Of a stretch of 64,000 bases of DNA, positions 29,126 to 38,455 are shown piece after piece. Below the pieces are notes generated by a model. The model was not told the DNA's origin. It did not search any database and worked only from the letters and a program-made list of their open reading frames with translations. Location of the stretch: the NCBI GenBank assembly GCA_041395325.1, contig JAWLAT010000010.1, positions 1 to 64,000 on the forward strand, read 5' to 3'. Made by a program: the position numbers and the translations under genes. The stretch comes from JAWLAT01 sp041395325. Its GTDB lineage: Bacteria; Pseudomonadota; Gammaproteobacteria; Xanthomonadales; SZUA-5. Within the stretch, counting starts at the first letter, position 1. Each line of letters begins with the position of its first letter.

Positions 29126-29468
29126 TAGATTCTCTCCATCAGGGGGTTTGGATGCGCCACAGACGGCGCGTTTGGCAATGGTGCCGTGGCCATCGGGAAC
29201 CTGGACACGGCCGATAGTACGTAGCCACTACCCGTCGGGGGTCACTGCACTGAAGTGCCACCTGGGTGCGGAAGCGGCGGTCGGTTTACGCTCCTGTAAC
29301 AACTCTGAACGCGCCACATCCTACGCCGATGTTGCCTTGGTTCAAGTCACGTTAGAGTGATTGCTCGAACGACCTGTGACACGCGGATCGGCAGCCACCG
29401 TCGGTTGTGTGCTAGCAACCGCCCAGCGAGTCCAGAACACCTCCTTACGAACGACGAAGACACACTGG
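29126..29468. other. Intergenic region between divergent adhesin and rlmC genes
   Basis: 343 bp that must hold the promoters of both divergent genes. It is less GC-rich than the neighbouring genes, especially around 29330-29360, but I find no -35/-10 pair that I would defend and no hairpin of note. An open frame extending rlmC upstream to 29361 is judged non-coding because RlmC homologues start at the cysteine-rich segment. Confidence 0.6.
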
Positions 29469-30623
29469 ATGCACGGCTCCGCACGCTTGTATTGCCCGCA
29501 GTTTGCCGACGGCAGCTGCCGCTCCTGTTCCGAACTCCCCACCCCATTGGGAGAACAACGCTCACGCAAACTGGCCCAGGCAGCCGCCGTATTCGGCACT
29601 GAGGTCGCACAACTGACGCCGGTCAGCGGGCCAGCCGAGGGCTTTCGCAACAAGGCCAAGATGGCGGCCGGGGGGCATGCGGGGAGGCTCACCCTGGGTC
29701 TCAACGGCCTGCAACAACCCGCGGTGGATCTGTGCGACTGTCCGCTCTATCCACGCTCGATGCGTCAGGCACTGGGCGTCATTCGGCGTTGGCTGAACAC
29801 CTTGGGAATCCCACCCTACGACCTGAGTAGTCGGCAGGGTGAACTCAAGTTTGTCCTGTTGACTGAGGCGACCCCCGATCGTGCGCTGCAGCTGCGACTG
29901 GTGCTGCGCAGTCTGGACTGGTTGCCGCAGATTCGCGCCGCGCTGGCGACCTGGCAGGCTGACTGGCCCGACCTGCAGGTGGTTTCTGTGAATCTCCAGC
30001 CCGAACCGATGGCGGTGCTGGAAGGCGAACAGGAGACGCTGCTCACAACGCAGCGTTGGCTGGGGGTGCCTTGCGGTCGCTTTCGACTGCAGTTCGGAGT
30101 GCGCAGCTTTCTGCAGACCAATCCGGTGGTAGCCGGCGAGCTCTACGCGCAGGCGGGACGATGGATCGATGAACTGGCGCCGACTTCGGTGCTGGACCTG
30201 TATTGCGGCATTGGGGGATTTGCCTTTCATGCGTCCGCGGCTGGACGCAAGGTTCGCGGCATTGAGCTCAGCGCCGAGGCGATCGAAGGGGCCAACGAGA
30301 GTCTGAGGCTGGCCCAGTCGGATCCCGATCTGGCCCGTGCCACGGCCCAACTCAGCTTTGCCTGCGCCGACGCGACGGTGAGCGAACTCGGTTCGGCCGA
30401 CCTGGTGGTCGTCAACCCACCTCGCCGGGGCCTGGGCAAGTCGCTGTGCTCAGCCTTGTCTGGCAGTGACTGTCGCTGGCTGATCTACTCCAGCTGCCAT
30501 CTGCCCAGTCTGCAGCGCGACCTCGCTGACCTGAGCGTTTTCCAGCCGCAACGCTGGCAACTGTTCGACATGTTTCCGCATACGACACACTTCGAGACGC
30601 TGGTGCTGCTGCAGCGCCGCTGA
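29469..30623 (+). CDS. rlmC: 23S rRNA (uracil(747)-C(5))-methyltransferase
   Basis: SAM-dependent m5U methyltransferase of the RumB group, 384 residues. N-terminal iron-sulfur Cys set (CPQFADGSCRSC and CDCPLYP), the PVSGPAEGFRNKAKM segment, SAM site (VLDLYCGIGGFAFHA), VNPPRRGLGK, and the nucleophilic Cys in IYSSCHLPSL; the C terminus is LFDMFPHTTHFETLVLL. The string CDCPLYP and overall length separate it from RlmD and TrmA. ATG at 29469 matches the homologous start. prmB follows after about 15 bp. Confidence 0.95.
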   Translation: MHGSARLYCPQFADGSCRSCSELPTPLGEQRSRKLAQAAAVFGTEVAQLTPVSGPAEGFRNKAKMAAGGHAGRLTLGLNGLQQPAVDLCDCPLYPRSMRQALGVIRRWLNTLGIPPYDLSSRQGELKFVLLTEATPDRALQLRLVLRSLDWLPQIRAALATWQADWPDLQVVSVNLQPEPMAVLEGEQETLLTTQRWLGVPCGRFRLQFGVRSFLQTNPVVAGELYAQAGRWIDELAPTSVLDLYCGIGGFAFHASAAGRKVRGIELSAEAIEGANESLRLAQSDPDLARATAQLSFACADATVSELGSADLVVVNPPRRGLGKSLCSALSGSDCRWLIYSSCHLPSLQRDLADLSVFQPQRWQLFDMFPHTTHFETLVLLQRR

Positions 30624-30638
30624 CAGGAATCGCCATTG

Positions 30639-31610
30639 ATGCAAGCACTTCTCTCCTCCGACGGTGCCGTGCTGGCCGCATGGCTACAGCAACCGACCGG
30701 TTCGGTGGCCGACGCCATAGCCATGGGCGCGCGCCAGCTGCAGAGCCACGGTGTGTGCATCGGGCATGCCGCCGACAGTCCGATTGATGAAGCCGCCGCG
30801 TTGGTCCGCCATGCGCTGCACCTGCCGGAGAACTGGCCTGCCCATCTGGGTCAGGCCCGATTGCTGAGCGAGGAATGGCAACAGATCGCCGCGCTGTTCG
30901 CCCGGCGAATTGACGAACGCATTCCGGCGGCCTATCTGATCGGCCATGTGCGTTTCGGCGAGCTGCGGCTGAAGACCGATGCGCGAGCGCTGGTGCCGCG
31001 ATCGCCCCTGCTGGAGCTGATCCCGAGCGGCTTCGCTGGCTTGCCGCTCCCCCCGACCGTTCACCGGGTTCTGGAACTGTGTACCGGCGGCGGCTGCCTG
31101 GCCCTGGCGATGGCGCATGCCCATTCTCACTGGCAAGTCACCGCCGTGGATCTGAGCCCCGAGGCACTGTCGTTGGCTCGCGAAAATGCAGCACTGACCG
31201 GACTGACCGAGCGGGTCCGCTGGCTGCAATCGGACCTCTTCGGAGCCGTCCAGGGAGAACGATTCGATGTGATCGTGGCGAACCCGCCCTACCTCAGTCA
31301 GATCGAATTCGAAGCCTTGCCTGCGGAATATGGGCACGAGCCGGCACTGGCGTTGCCCTCGGGGATCGATGGCCTGGATCTGACGCTGCGCATGCTGGCG
31401 GCGGCGCCGGATCATCTGGTCGACGACGGCTTGTTGCTGGTGGAGATTGGTGAAGCGGAACGGGCGCTGCGGCGCGCCCTGCCCACATTGCCGCTACTGT
31501 GGGTGGAATTTGCGGTAGGCGGCATGGGCGTGTTCGCAGTCACTTGCGAACAATTGCTCAGCCAGCAGACGGCGATCCAGTCAGAGTGCAATCGCCGTGG
31601 CTTGATCTGA
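30639..31610 (+). CDS. prmB: Ribosomal protein L3 N5-glutamine methyltransferase
   Basis: Methylates a glutamine of ribosomal protein L3. 323 residues, HemK/PrmC-like. It shows the PrmB signature RIPAAYLIGHVRFG, LVPRSPLLELI, SAM-binding LELCTGGGCLALAM and the glutamine-binding NPPY (VANPPYLSQ). AGGA at 30625-30628 serves either TTG at 30636 or ATG at 30639; I use the ATG. It lies directly behind rlmC, giving a pair of ribosome-modifying methyltransferases. Confidence 0.93.
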   Translation: MQALLSSDGAVLAAWLQQPTGSVADAIAMGARQLQSHGVCIGHAADSPIDEAAALVRHALHLPENWPAHLGQARLLSEEWQQIAALFARRIDERIPAAYLIGHVRFGELRLKTDARALVPRSPLLELIPSGFAGLPLPPTVHRVLELCTGGGCLALAMAHAHSHWQVTAVDLSPEALSLARENAALTGLTERVRWLQSDLFGAVQGERFDVIVANPPYLSQIEFEALPAEYGHEPALALPSGIDGLDLTLRMLAAAPDHLVDDGLLLVEIGEAERALRRALPTLPLLWVEFAVGGMGVFAVTCEQLLSQQTAIQSECNRRGLI

Positions 31611-31624
31611 ACTCAGGTTGGGTT

Positions 31625-31660
31625 TCAAGGCAGCGGGGCAGGCCTGCCCCACTGCCTTGA
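31625..31660. terminator. Palindromic hairpin between convergent genes, likely bidirectional terminator
   Basis: TCAAGGCAG pairs with CTGCCTTGA and GGGGCAGG with CCTGCCCC, giving an 18-position stem with one mismatch and almost no loop. It sits between the ends of prmB (plus) and the FadL-type gene (minus). No long T run follows on either side, so it may act as a transcript-stabilising or weak termination element. Confidence 0.7.
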
Positions 31661-31668
31661 CCTGGTGA

Positions 31669-32958
31669 TCAGAAGCGCAACACGCCCGACACCGAATAGG
31701 TGTCGACCAGGTCCGAGAAATCGGCCGCGGCGTCGATCTGGAAGCGATCAAAGGCCCAGCCCAGACCGAGGCTGTAGTGCATTTCGTCGTCGCCTGGGCG
31801 GAACAAGGTGGCGTCAATGCAGCCGAAGAAATTGAAGTCCGAACTGTTGCAGTCCTGCGTGATCGAGTTCGGAATCGTCAGCCGATGCTCGGGATCACGC
31901 CAGACACCGCCACGCACAAAGAACGGGCGCTCCATGTCCAGGAAGGCATATTCCACACCCAGGCGGATCTCGGTGCCGTCTTCGACTTTCAGCGTCGACT
32001 CGTCGGAACTGAACAGGTCGGTGACGCCGGCGTCGGTCAGATCGCTGTAGTGCACGCGATTGACGTCCAGCGTGAACAGCCAGTTGTCCGACGGCCGGAA
32101 GGCCACGCCGGCACTGATCACATTGGGCACGTTGAACGTGGTGCGCTCGGTCCGTGAGTTGGGATGGAAGGCGTTGCCCGGCAGGGTGGAGTTGCTGGCC
32201 TTGTAGCTGAACTCGCCGCCTTCGCGCCAGGCCAGGCCCACATTCCACTGCGGGCTCAAGCGCCACAACAAGCCTGCCGTGAACACCACGTCATTGTCGC
32301 CACCAAACTGCGTCTGCTGGTTGGCGAACAGCGGATCCTGCTGGGAGCGGGTCGTCACCGAGCTGATCTCAAAATCCGAATAGGCTGCCGACAGACCCAG
32401 GGAGAAGCTCTCGGTCATCTGGTAGGCCAGGCTCAGGCCGACGTTCTCGATGGCAAAATCCAGGCTGGTGTCATAGCCGAAGATCACGTTCGGCCCACCA
32501 TCGATCGTGATCGGGGACGCGGTGTACTCGGACTCGAAATTGGCGACCCGATGATAGAAAGCCGCAAAGGTCAGCTTGTCGGCCGGATAGACCCACGAGG
32601 CAAACGACGGCCGGACCAGCGAATCGGACGAGTCGGACTCACCCACGCCAGAGGCATCGAAGGGGCTGAAGTTGACATTGCCGCCATTGGAGAAGGGCGT
32701 ATCAAAGCCAGTGTAGCGACCCTCGAAGGCAAATTCCTGGGTACGCAGGATCGTCAGGCCGGCCGGATTGGCGTAGGTCGCCGTGGCATCGTCCGCCAGA
32801 CCGGTAAAAGCACCACCCAGACCCAGTGAACGCGCACCCGGATTGGAGAAGTTGAACTGCAGACCGGCATTGGGCTCGAGATTGGTGACCGCATAGGCAG
32901 ACGCGGATGCACCCGAAAGGATGAGGCAAAGTGCGTGGCGCAACAGCTTGGGACGCAT
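31669..32958 (-). CDS. OmpP1/FadL-family outer membrane channel
   Basis: 429-residue outer membrane beta-barrel of the FadL family, which imports long-chain fatty acids or other hydrophobic molecules. Signal peptide (LLRHALCLILSGASASAYA), then the family start (NPGARSLGLGGAFTGLADDATATYANPAGL) and a barrel ending in Phe (SVSGVLRF), the BAM-recognition type. ATG at 32958 begins the signal peptide; the open frame upstream to 33006 is not needed. Divergent from glyA and convergent with prmB. No fatty-acid gene is adjacent. Confidence 0.92.
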   Translation of the reverse strand: MRPKLLRHALCLILSGASASAYAVTNLEPNAGLQFNFSNPGARSLGLGGAFTGLADDATATYANPAGLTILRTQEFAFEGRYTGFDTPFSNGGNVNFSPFDASGVGESDSSDSLVRPSFASWVYPADKLTFAAFYHRVANFESEYTASPITIDGGPNVIFGYDTSLDFAIENVGLSLAYQMTESFSLGLSAAYSDFEISSVTTRSQQDPLFANQQTQFGGDNDVVFTAGLLWRLSPQWNVGLAWREGGEFSYKASNSTLPGNAFHPNSRTERTTFNVPNVISAGVAFRPSDNWLFTLDVNRVHYSDLTDAGVTDLFSSDESTLKVEDGTEIRLGVEYAFLDMERPFFVRGGVWRDPEHRLTIPNSITQDCNSSDFNFFGCIDATLFRPGDDEMHYSLGLGWAFDRFQIDAAADFSDLVDTYSVSGVLRF

Positions 32959-33140
32959 GGAATGGCCCTGGGGCAGTGATGTCAATGGGCAACGTAGCCC
33001 GGCCATTGGCGTCCGTCAACGGTCAGCCTACAGGTGACACCCTTGTCCAGACCTGTGGTAGGACCCAGGACCTTCGATTGCTCCCGCCCACCCCGGTTGG
33101 CTATCCTCGGTCGGTTTCGTTCCCGCCTCCGGAGCTGCCC

Positions 33141-34397
33141 ATGTTTCCAGCCAGCATGACCATTGCTGACTTCGACCCCGAACTGTCCGAAGCCATCAAC
33201 GCCGAACGGCAGCGTCAGGAAGATCATGTCGAGCTGATCGCCTCGGAGAACTACGCCAGCCCCAGGGTGCTCGAGGCGCAGGGCAGCGTGCTGACCAACA
33301 AGTACGCCGAGGGTTACCCCGGCAAGCGCTACTACGGTGGCTGCGAATATGTGGACATCGCCGAGCGGCTGGCGATCGAGCGGGTCAAGGCCCTGTTCGA
33401 TGCCGACTACGCCAATGTCCAGCCGCATTCAGGCTCGCAGGCCAATGCCGCGGTCTATCTGGCGCTGCTGCAGCCAGGCGACACCATTCTGGGCATGAGC
33501 CTGGCCCACGGTGGCCATCTGACCCACGGCGCCAAGGTCAATTTCTCCGGCAAGCTGTTCAACGCCGTCCAATACGGTCTGAACCTGGAGACCGAGGAGA
33601 TCGACTACGACGAGATCGAGCGGCTGGCCAACGAACACCGCCCGAAGATGCTGATCGGTGGCTTCTCGGCTTATTCGCAGATCGTCGACTGGAAGCGGAT
33701 GCGGCAGATTGCCGACAGCGTCGATGCCTGGTTTGTCGTCGACATGGCGCATGTTGCCGGACTGGTTGCGGCCGGTGTCTATCCCAGCCCGGTGCCGCAT
33801 GCGCATGTGTGCACCAGTACCACGCACAAGACCCTGCGCGGCCCGCGTGGCGGCATCATCGTGGCCAAGGCGCACGAGGAGATCGAGAAGAAGTTCCAGT
33901 CACTGGTCTTCCCCGGCACCCAGGGCGGCCCGCTGATGCATGTGATTGCGGCCAAGGCAGTGGCCTTCAAGGAAGCGCTGGAGCCGGAGTTCAAGAGCTA
34001 TCAGGAACAGGTCGTCAAGAATGCGCAGGCGATGGCCGACACGCTGATCCGCCGCGGCTACAAGGTGGTCTCCAACGGCACCCGCAATCATCTGTTCCTG
34101 GTCAGCCTGGTGGGTCGCGACCTGACCGGCAAGGACGCCGAGGAAGCCCTCGGCCGAGCCCACATCACCGTCAACAAGAATGCCGTGCCCGGCGACCCGC
34201 GCTCTCCCTTCATCACCTCCGGATTGCGGCTGGGCACACCGGCGATCACCACCCGCGGCTATCGCGAACCCCAGGCCGTCGCACTGGCCCACTGGATCTG
34301 CGACGTGCTCGACGATCCGACCAACGAAGGCGTCCTCGCCGGGGCCCGCGATAATGTCGTGCGGCAGTGCCGGGAATATCCGGTGTATGGGGGCTGA
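33141..34397 (+). CDS. glyA: Serine hydroxymethyltransferase
   Basis: PLP enzyme that interconverts serine and glycine with tetrahydrofolate. 418 residues (E. coli 417). The PLP lysine is Lys230 in STTHKTLRGPRGG; ELIASENYAS, GYPGKRYYGG and the NAAVYLALLQPGD region are typical. GGAG lies 6 nt upstream of ATG 33141; MTIADFD at 33156 is an alternative. The leader at about 33027-33062 can form a hairpin (CCTACAGGT against ACCTGTGGTAGG) but does not resemble a glycine aptamer. nrdR follows after about 150 bp. Confidence 0.98.
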   Translation: MFPASMTIADFDPELSEAINAERQRQEDHVELIASENYASPRVLEAQGSVLTNKYAEGYPGKRYYGGCEYVDIAERLAIERVKALFDADYANVQPHSGSQANAAVYLALLQPGDTILGMSLAHGGHLTHGAKVNFSGKLFNAVQYGLNLETEEIDYDEIERLANEHRPKMLIGGFSAYSQIVDWKRMRQIADSVDAWFVVDMAHVAGLVAAGVYPSPVPHAHVCTSTTHKTLRGPRGGIIVAKAHEEIEKKFQSLVFPGTQGGPLMHVIAAKAVAFKEALEPEFKSYQEQVVKNAQAMADTLIRRGYKVVSNGTRNHLFLVSLVGRDLTGKDAEEALGRAHITVNKNAVPGDPRSPFITSGLRLGTPAITTRGYREPQAVALAHWICDVLDDPTNEGVLAGARDNVVRQCREYPVYGG

Positions 34398-34548
34398 TCG
34401 GATCAGTGGAGCATCTCATTCACTTCGGTAGCAGGGCCCAGGGCTCAGGGCCGAGGGCCCTGATTCAGCAGTCGGCTTTTCCCTGCGCCCTGGCTGCAAT
34501 GGGGTCTAGCTGGCTCAGCGACCCCATGCTCGCGCCCGAGGCCGCCTG
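34398..34548. other. glyA-nrdR spacer with GGGC-rich low-complexity repeat
   Basis: The stretch 34434-34465 is made of CAGGGCTCAGGGCCGAGGG-like words. Similar words appear in the intergenic spots at about 42065-42095, 47535-47560 and 63414-63428. No gene or clear promoter is visible. Confidence 0.5.
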
Positions 34549-35052
34549 ATGCGCTGCCCCTTCTGCGGCCACGAAGACAGCCGGGTGATCGATACGCGCG
34601 TCACCGAGGACGGCCTGCAGGTGCGGCGCCGCCGCGAATGCCCGGAATGTGCCGCGCGATTCTCTACTTTCGAGAGTGCCGAGCTGAAGCTGCCGCCGAT
34701 CATCAAGCGCGATGGGCGGCGCGAGCCCTTTGCCGAGCAGAAGCTACGCGGCGGGCTGGAGCGGGCCTGCGAAAAACGCGCGGTGTCGCTGGATCAGATC
34801 GACCGGATCATCGATATCGTCGTGCGCAAGCTGCGCACCAGCGGTGAGCGCGAGGTGCCGGCCAAGCAACTTGGCGACTGGGTCATGCTGGAACTGAAGA
34901 ACGTCGACCAGGTCGCGTACGTGCGCTTCGCCTCGGTCTACCGCCGCTTCGAGGATGTGCAGGCCTTCCGCGAAGAGATTGAGCGGCTGGAACGGGATCT
35001 GCCGGTCGAGTTGCGCAGTCGGCAGATGCCGCTACTGGATGAGGAAGCCTGA
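34549..35052 (+). CDS. nrdR: Transcriptional repressor NrdR
   Basis: Represses ribonucleotide reductase genes in response to ATP/dATP. 167 residues: N-terminal zinc ribbon (Cys3, Cys6, Cys31, Cys34), then an ATP-cone domain (IIKRDGRREPFAEQKL, SGEREVPAKQLGDWVMLELK). The protein is slightly longer than E. coli NrdR (149) owing to an acidic tail. The glyA-nrdR order is common in gammaproteobacteria; the usual ribD/ribE genes do not follow here. Confidence 0.97.
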   Translation: MRCPFCGHEDSRVIDTRVTEDGLQVRRRRECPECAARFSTFESAELKLPPIIKRDGRREPFAEQKLRGGLERACEKRAVSLDQIDRIIDIVVRKLRTSGEREVPAKQLGDWVMLELKNVDQVAYVRFASVYRRFEDVQAFREEIERLERDLPVELRSRQMPLLDEEA

Positions 35053-35153
35053 GCCGGTCGTGCCGGTGCGACTTTCGAGTCAACTCGAGGTCACTGCGTT
35101 GCGTGACCTGATCCCGCGGGTGACTTGCTCGCTGTCAACCTGACCGAAGATGA

Positions 35154-35186
35154 CTTCGACCTGCCGGAGCGCCCGGCAGGTCGAAG
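35154..35186. terminator. 14-bp perfect stem between nrdR and the POT transporter gene
   Basis: CTTCGACCTGCCGG (35154-35167) pairs perfectly with CCGGCAGGTCGAAG (35173-35186) around a five-base loop. It is placed between convergent genes, ten bases after the POT stop on the minus strand. It lacks a T tract, so Rho-independent termination is likely but not certain. Confidence 0.75.
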
Positions 35187-35195
35187 CCAGAACGC

Positions 35196-36689
35196 TTACT
35201 TGACCCCGTGCATCAACTTGTTGATCAGCGGAGCCAGCAGGAAATACACCACGGCGATGATCGCGCCAGTGATGAACAACTGGTTGAAGACGCTGGAGTA
35301 GCCAGCGATGGAGCCAGCCGCTTCGCCATGACCGCCGCCGCCCGCGGCCAGCGCCGCAATCAGGCCGGCGACATAGTTCGCCATGGCGATCGACAGGAAC
35401 CAGCCGCCCATGGCCAGACCCACTTCCTTGGGCCGCGCCAGCTTGGTCACCATCGACAGACCGATCGGGGACAGGCAGAGCTCACCCATGGTGTGCAGCA
35501 GGTAGCACAGCAGCAACATCAAGGCCGGCACCTTGCCGGCATCGTTCTGCATGAACTGGATCGAGAAGACCAGCGCGTAGAAGCCCACCGCCACCCCAAC
35601 CAGGCCAATTGAGAACTTGCGCGGGATCGACGGGTTGATGCCCTTGTTGTCCAGTCGCGGCCACATCCAGGCAAACACGGGTGCCAGCAGAATGATGAAG
35701 ATCGGGTTGGCCGACTGGAACAGCGTGAAATTCAGCCCGAAGGGCATGTCGACATAGTCGCGCGCGAAGAAGTTCAGCGATGAACCGGCCTGTTCGAACA
35801 GTGCCCAGAAGACCGTGTTGGCGCTGAACAGGATCAGCATGGCGATGTAGCGATGCAGCTGCACCTTCTCACCGCTGGCGATGCCGCTGTAGATGAAGTA
35901 GGCCACCAGGGCCAGCATCATCACGACCAGCAAGATGCCGAGCAGATCGCTGCGGCTGAGCAGGAAGAACACGGGAATCACCAACAAACCGGCGCCGACC
36001 GCCACCTGCGCAATCGGGCCATAACCCGTCTTGCCTTCGGGCGCCTGACCGACGTGCCCCAGCCAGCCCTTGAGCATCTGGAACACCATCAGGCCCAGGA
36101 TCATGCCCATGCCGGCGGCGAAGAAGCCCCACTTGAAGCCATAGACCGCACCGATCCAGGTGCCGCAGATGATCGGGGCGAAGAAGGCGCCGGCATTGAT
36201 GCCCATGTAGAAGATCGTGAAACCGGAGTCCCGCCTCACGTCGCCCGGCGCGTACAACTTGCCGACCATGGTGGAGATGTTCGGCTTGAACAGACCGTTA
36301 CCAACCACCAGCACGCCCAGGCCAAGCAGGAAAGTGGTCAGATCCGGCGCCAGCAGCATGAACATGCCCACGGCCATCAGGGCGCCGCCGAGCATGATGG
36401 ATCGTTGATAACCGAGAATGCGGTCGGCCACATAGCCACCGGCGATGCCGGTCATGTAGACCATCGCGGTGTAGCCACCGTAGGTCAGGCTGGCCTGTTC
36501 CTCGGCGCCATCCCCGAGATGGGCGAAAAAGGCGGCCGCGACATAGGGCGCCAGGATCGCGCGCATGCCGTAGTACATGAACCGTTCCCAGAACTCCGCC
36601 CCGAACAGATTCCACAGCGCTTTCGGGTGACCGAGGATCTCTCCTGGTGGTGGTGGAACGAACTCATGCTTGCTGTCGGCAGCGCTCAT
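35196..36689 (-). CDS. POT-family (PTR2) proton-dependent oligopeptide transporter
   Basis: 497-residue major-facilitator peptide permease with about 12-14 helices. The POT signature ExxERFxYYG is present as EFWERFMYYG near the N terminus, followed by GGYVADRILGYQRS and FTIFYMGINAGAFFAP. It probably imports di- and tripeptides with protons across the inner membrane. GGGAG lies 6 nt before ATG 36689; the ATG at 36695 overlaps the Shine-Dalgarno. The 269-bp region upstream (to 36958) carries nothing further I can identify. Confidence 0.94.
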   Translation of the reverse strand: MSAADSKHEFVPPPPGEILGHPKALWNLFGAEFWERFMYYGMRAILAPYVAAAFFAHLGDGAEEQASLTYGGYTAMVYMTGIAGGYVADRILGYQRSIMLGGALMAVGMFMLLAPDLTTFLLGLGVLVVGNGLFKPNISTMVGKLYAPGDVRRDSGFTIFYMGINAGAFFAPIICGTWIGAVYGFKWGFFAAGMGMILGLMVFQMLKGWLGHVGQAPEGKTGYGPIAQVAVGAGLLVIPVFFLLSRSDLLGILLVVMMLALVAYFIYSGIASGEKVQLHRYIAMLILFSANTVFWALFEQAGSSLNFFARDYVDMPFGLNFTLFQSANPIFIILLAPVFAWMWPRLDNKGINPSIPRKFSIGLVGVAVGFYALVFSIQFMQNDAGKVPALMLLLCYLLHTMGELCLSPIGLSMVTKLARPKEVGLAMGGWFLSIAMANYVAGLIAALAAGGGGHGEAAGSIAGYSSVFNQLFITGAIIAVVYFLLAPLINKLMHGVK

Positions 36690-36958
36690 GCGCATCTCCC
36701 GTGTTGGGTCAGAAGGATCCAGGAATCGCGCAACGAGGCCGATGGCCGCCGCCCGCGGGCCGCGCAGGTTTACCCGAGCATTCGACTTTAGTCAAAGTGC
36801 CGTGATGCTGCGCTGCGACAGCCATCCCCTGCCCTGTCGCACTGCAGCGGCGAGACCGCGCGGGTCGCGGGCTGGTGAACCGATCCAGCCACGCACCAAT
36901 CCGCAAGCGCTGAGTCACCGACGTAGCAGCAATGCCGCGCTGCGCGGTGGTCGGGCTT

Positions 36959-37372
36959 TCAGCGCAGCAGCGCCCATCCGGCAACCACGCACTGCAGCAG
37001 CACGATCAGCACACCGGCCATGAACCAGTTGCGGCGGGTCGGCACATGATTGCGGTGGGTGTGTTCCCAGGCATGGCAGCAGCGGGTCAGCACAAAGGCC
37101 CAGCCCAGCCCCACTGCCAGCCCACCCTGTTCGCCCAGCTGCGCCAACAGCAGCGATTGCAGCATGAACAGAACCGGCAACTGGAACTGATTGCCAATGC
37201 TGTTGTTGATCTGCTGGACACCGACCGGCCAGGCGTCGGCATACAGCGCGCGGCGGCGCTCGTCGACTACACCAGCGCGCACGGCGCGGGCCTTGGCAAT
37301 CGCCAGGGCCACGTACAGCACGATCACGAGCAGAACCTGCATCAGCAGGGGCAACAGCAGCCAGCGATTCAT
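36959..37372 (-). CDS. MAPEG-family membrane protein
   Basis: 137 residues, four predicted helices, of the MAPEG superfamily (membrane-associated eicosanoid/glutathione metabolism proteins). Conserved-looking segments are NNSIGNQFQLPVLF and the HAWEHTHRNHVPTRRN stretch. Bacterial members are mostly uncharacterised. ATG 37372 has GAGG 5 nt upstream and overlaps the patatin stop (ATGA), so the two genes are coupled. Confidence 0.87.
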   Translation of the reverse strand: MNRWLLLPLLMQVLLVIVLYVALAIAKARAVRAGVVDERRRALYADAWPVGVQQINNSIGNQFQLPVLFMLQSLLLAQLGEQGGLAVGLGWAFVLTRCCHAWEHTHRNHVPTRRNWFMAGVLIVLLQCVVAGWALLR

Positions 37373-38349
37373 GGGCGCCTCGGTGCCTCGTCGGTACTTG
37401 GGGTTTCGTTGGCCGCCACATCGGACTCGAAGTCGGCATGGTCGCGGGTCCAACCTTGAAGCGCGGCCAGCGTCCGTTGCCGACCCAGTTCGATCAGCTC
37501 GGTCGCGCGCCAGAACTCGTAGAAGTAGCAGGCATCGTGCGGAATGCGTACGAGCAGATCCGGTGGGTCCAGCGCCAGCTGCATCTGACTGATGCGCGAC
37601 TGCACCGCGTCCAGCGACTGGCTCATCAGCTCCATCAGTCCGCCGCGCTGCTCCGGGACGGAGCCATCGCGTCCCAGCAGGCGATCGACAAAATCGCCGA
37701 TGCGCGTCCCGCTGGCCGACAGCTCGTTGGCGTGCGCTGGTCGCGCTCGCGCCAGCACATGGCGGTGAGCGGGCTGCCCGTTGACGTCGACCGCGATGAG
37801 CAGGTCCGTACTGAACAGGCGGGTCGCGGCGATCGGCACCGGTGCCAGCAAGCCGCCATCCACCAGCTCTCGCTCACCCACGCGGTGTGGCGTAAAGACC
37901 ATCGGGATCGCAATCGAGGCTCGGATCGCATCGAACAGCGGGCCCTGCGTGATCCAGGCCTCGCGCTGGATGCGCAAGTCCGTCGCCACCGCGACAAAGG
38001 GCATCGCCAGGTCCTCGATCAGGTGATCGCCGACCAGTTCGCGCAGCGCGCCAATGATCCGATCGCCCTTGATCAACCCGGGATGACCAAAGGCGAAATC
38101 GAGCAGCCGCAGCACATCTCCGCGCTGCAACTCCCCTACCCAGTCGCGATATTCGTTCAGTCGGCCGGCGGCGTGAATGCCACCCACCAGGGCCCCCATG
38201 GATGAACCGGCGATGGCAGCAATCTCGATGCCGCTCTCCAGCAGGGCCTGGATCACCCCGATATGCGCCAGCCCCCGAGCGCCACCGGCACCAAGCACCA
38301 GCGCCGCTCGACGCCCGTGCCAGGCATCGCGTGGTGCACCTGAATCCAT
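37369..38349 (-). CDS. Patatin-like phospholipase (RssA/NTE type)
   Basis: 326-residue serine lipid hydrolase of the RssA/NTE group. Oxyanion loop LGAGGARGLAHIGV, nucleophile elbow GSSMG, and the catalytic dyad Asp in DGGLL. Cytoplasmic or membrane-associated, acting on phospholipid or lysophospholipid; the natural substrate is unknown. ATG 38349 has GGGGA about 6 nt upstream; ATG 38355 is too close to it. Cotranscribed with the MAPEG gene and divergent from panE. Confidence 0.9.
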   Translation of the reverse strand: MDSGAPRDAWHGRRAALVLGAGGARGLAHIGVIQALLESGIEIAAIAGSSMGALVGGIHAAGRLNEYRDWVGELQRGDVLRLLDFAFGHPGLIKGDRIIGALRELVGDHLIEDLAMPFVAVATDLRIQREAWITQGPLFDAIRASIAIPMVFTPHRVGERELVDGGLLAPVPIAATRLFSTDLLIAVDVNGQPAHRHVLARARPAHANELSASGTRIGDFVDRLLGRDGSVPEQRGGLMELMSQSLDAVQSRISQMQLALDPPDLLVRIPHDACYFYEFWRATELIELGRQRTLAALQGWTRDHADFESDVAANETPSTDEAPRRP

Positions 38350-38455
38350 CGACATTCCCCAGGCTCAGTCTCGGTGTCCGGCGCCGAGCTTACGGCAGCG
38401 CGGCGACAGTTGCTTTTGCGACACAATGCGGCCTTCGGCAAGGGGGAGTTCGGCC

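Noticed and set aside
33007..33140. Possible glycine riboswitch before glyA
   Set aside because: The leader forms one hairpin but lacks the GCCGAAGG and CTCTCAGG cores that are obvious before gcvP.
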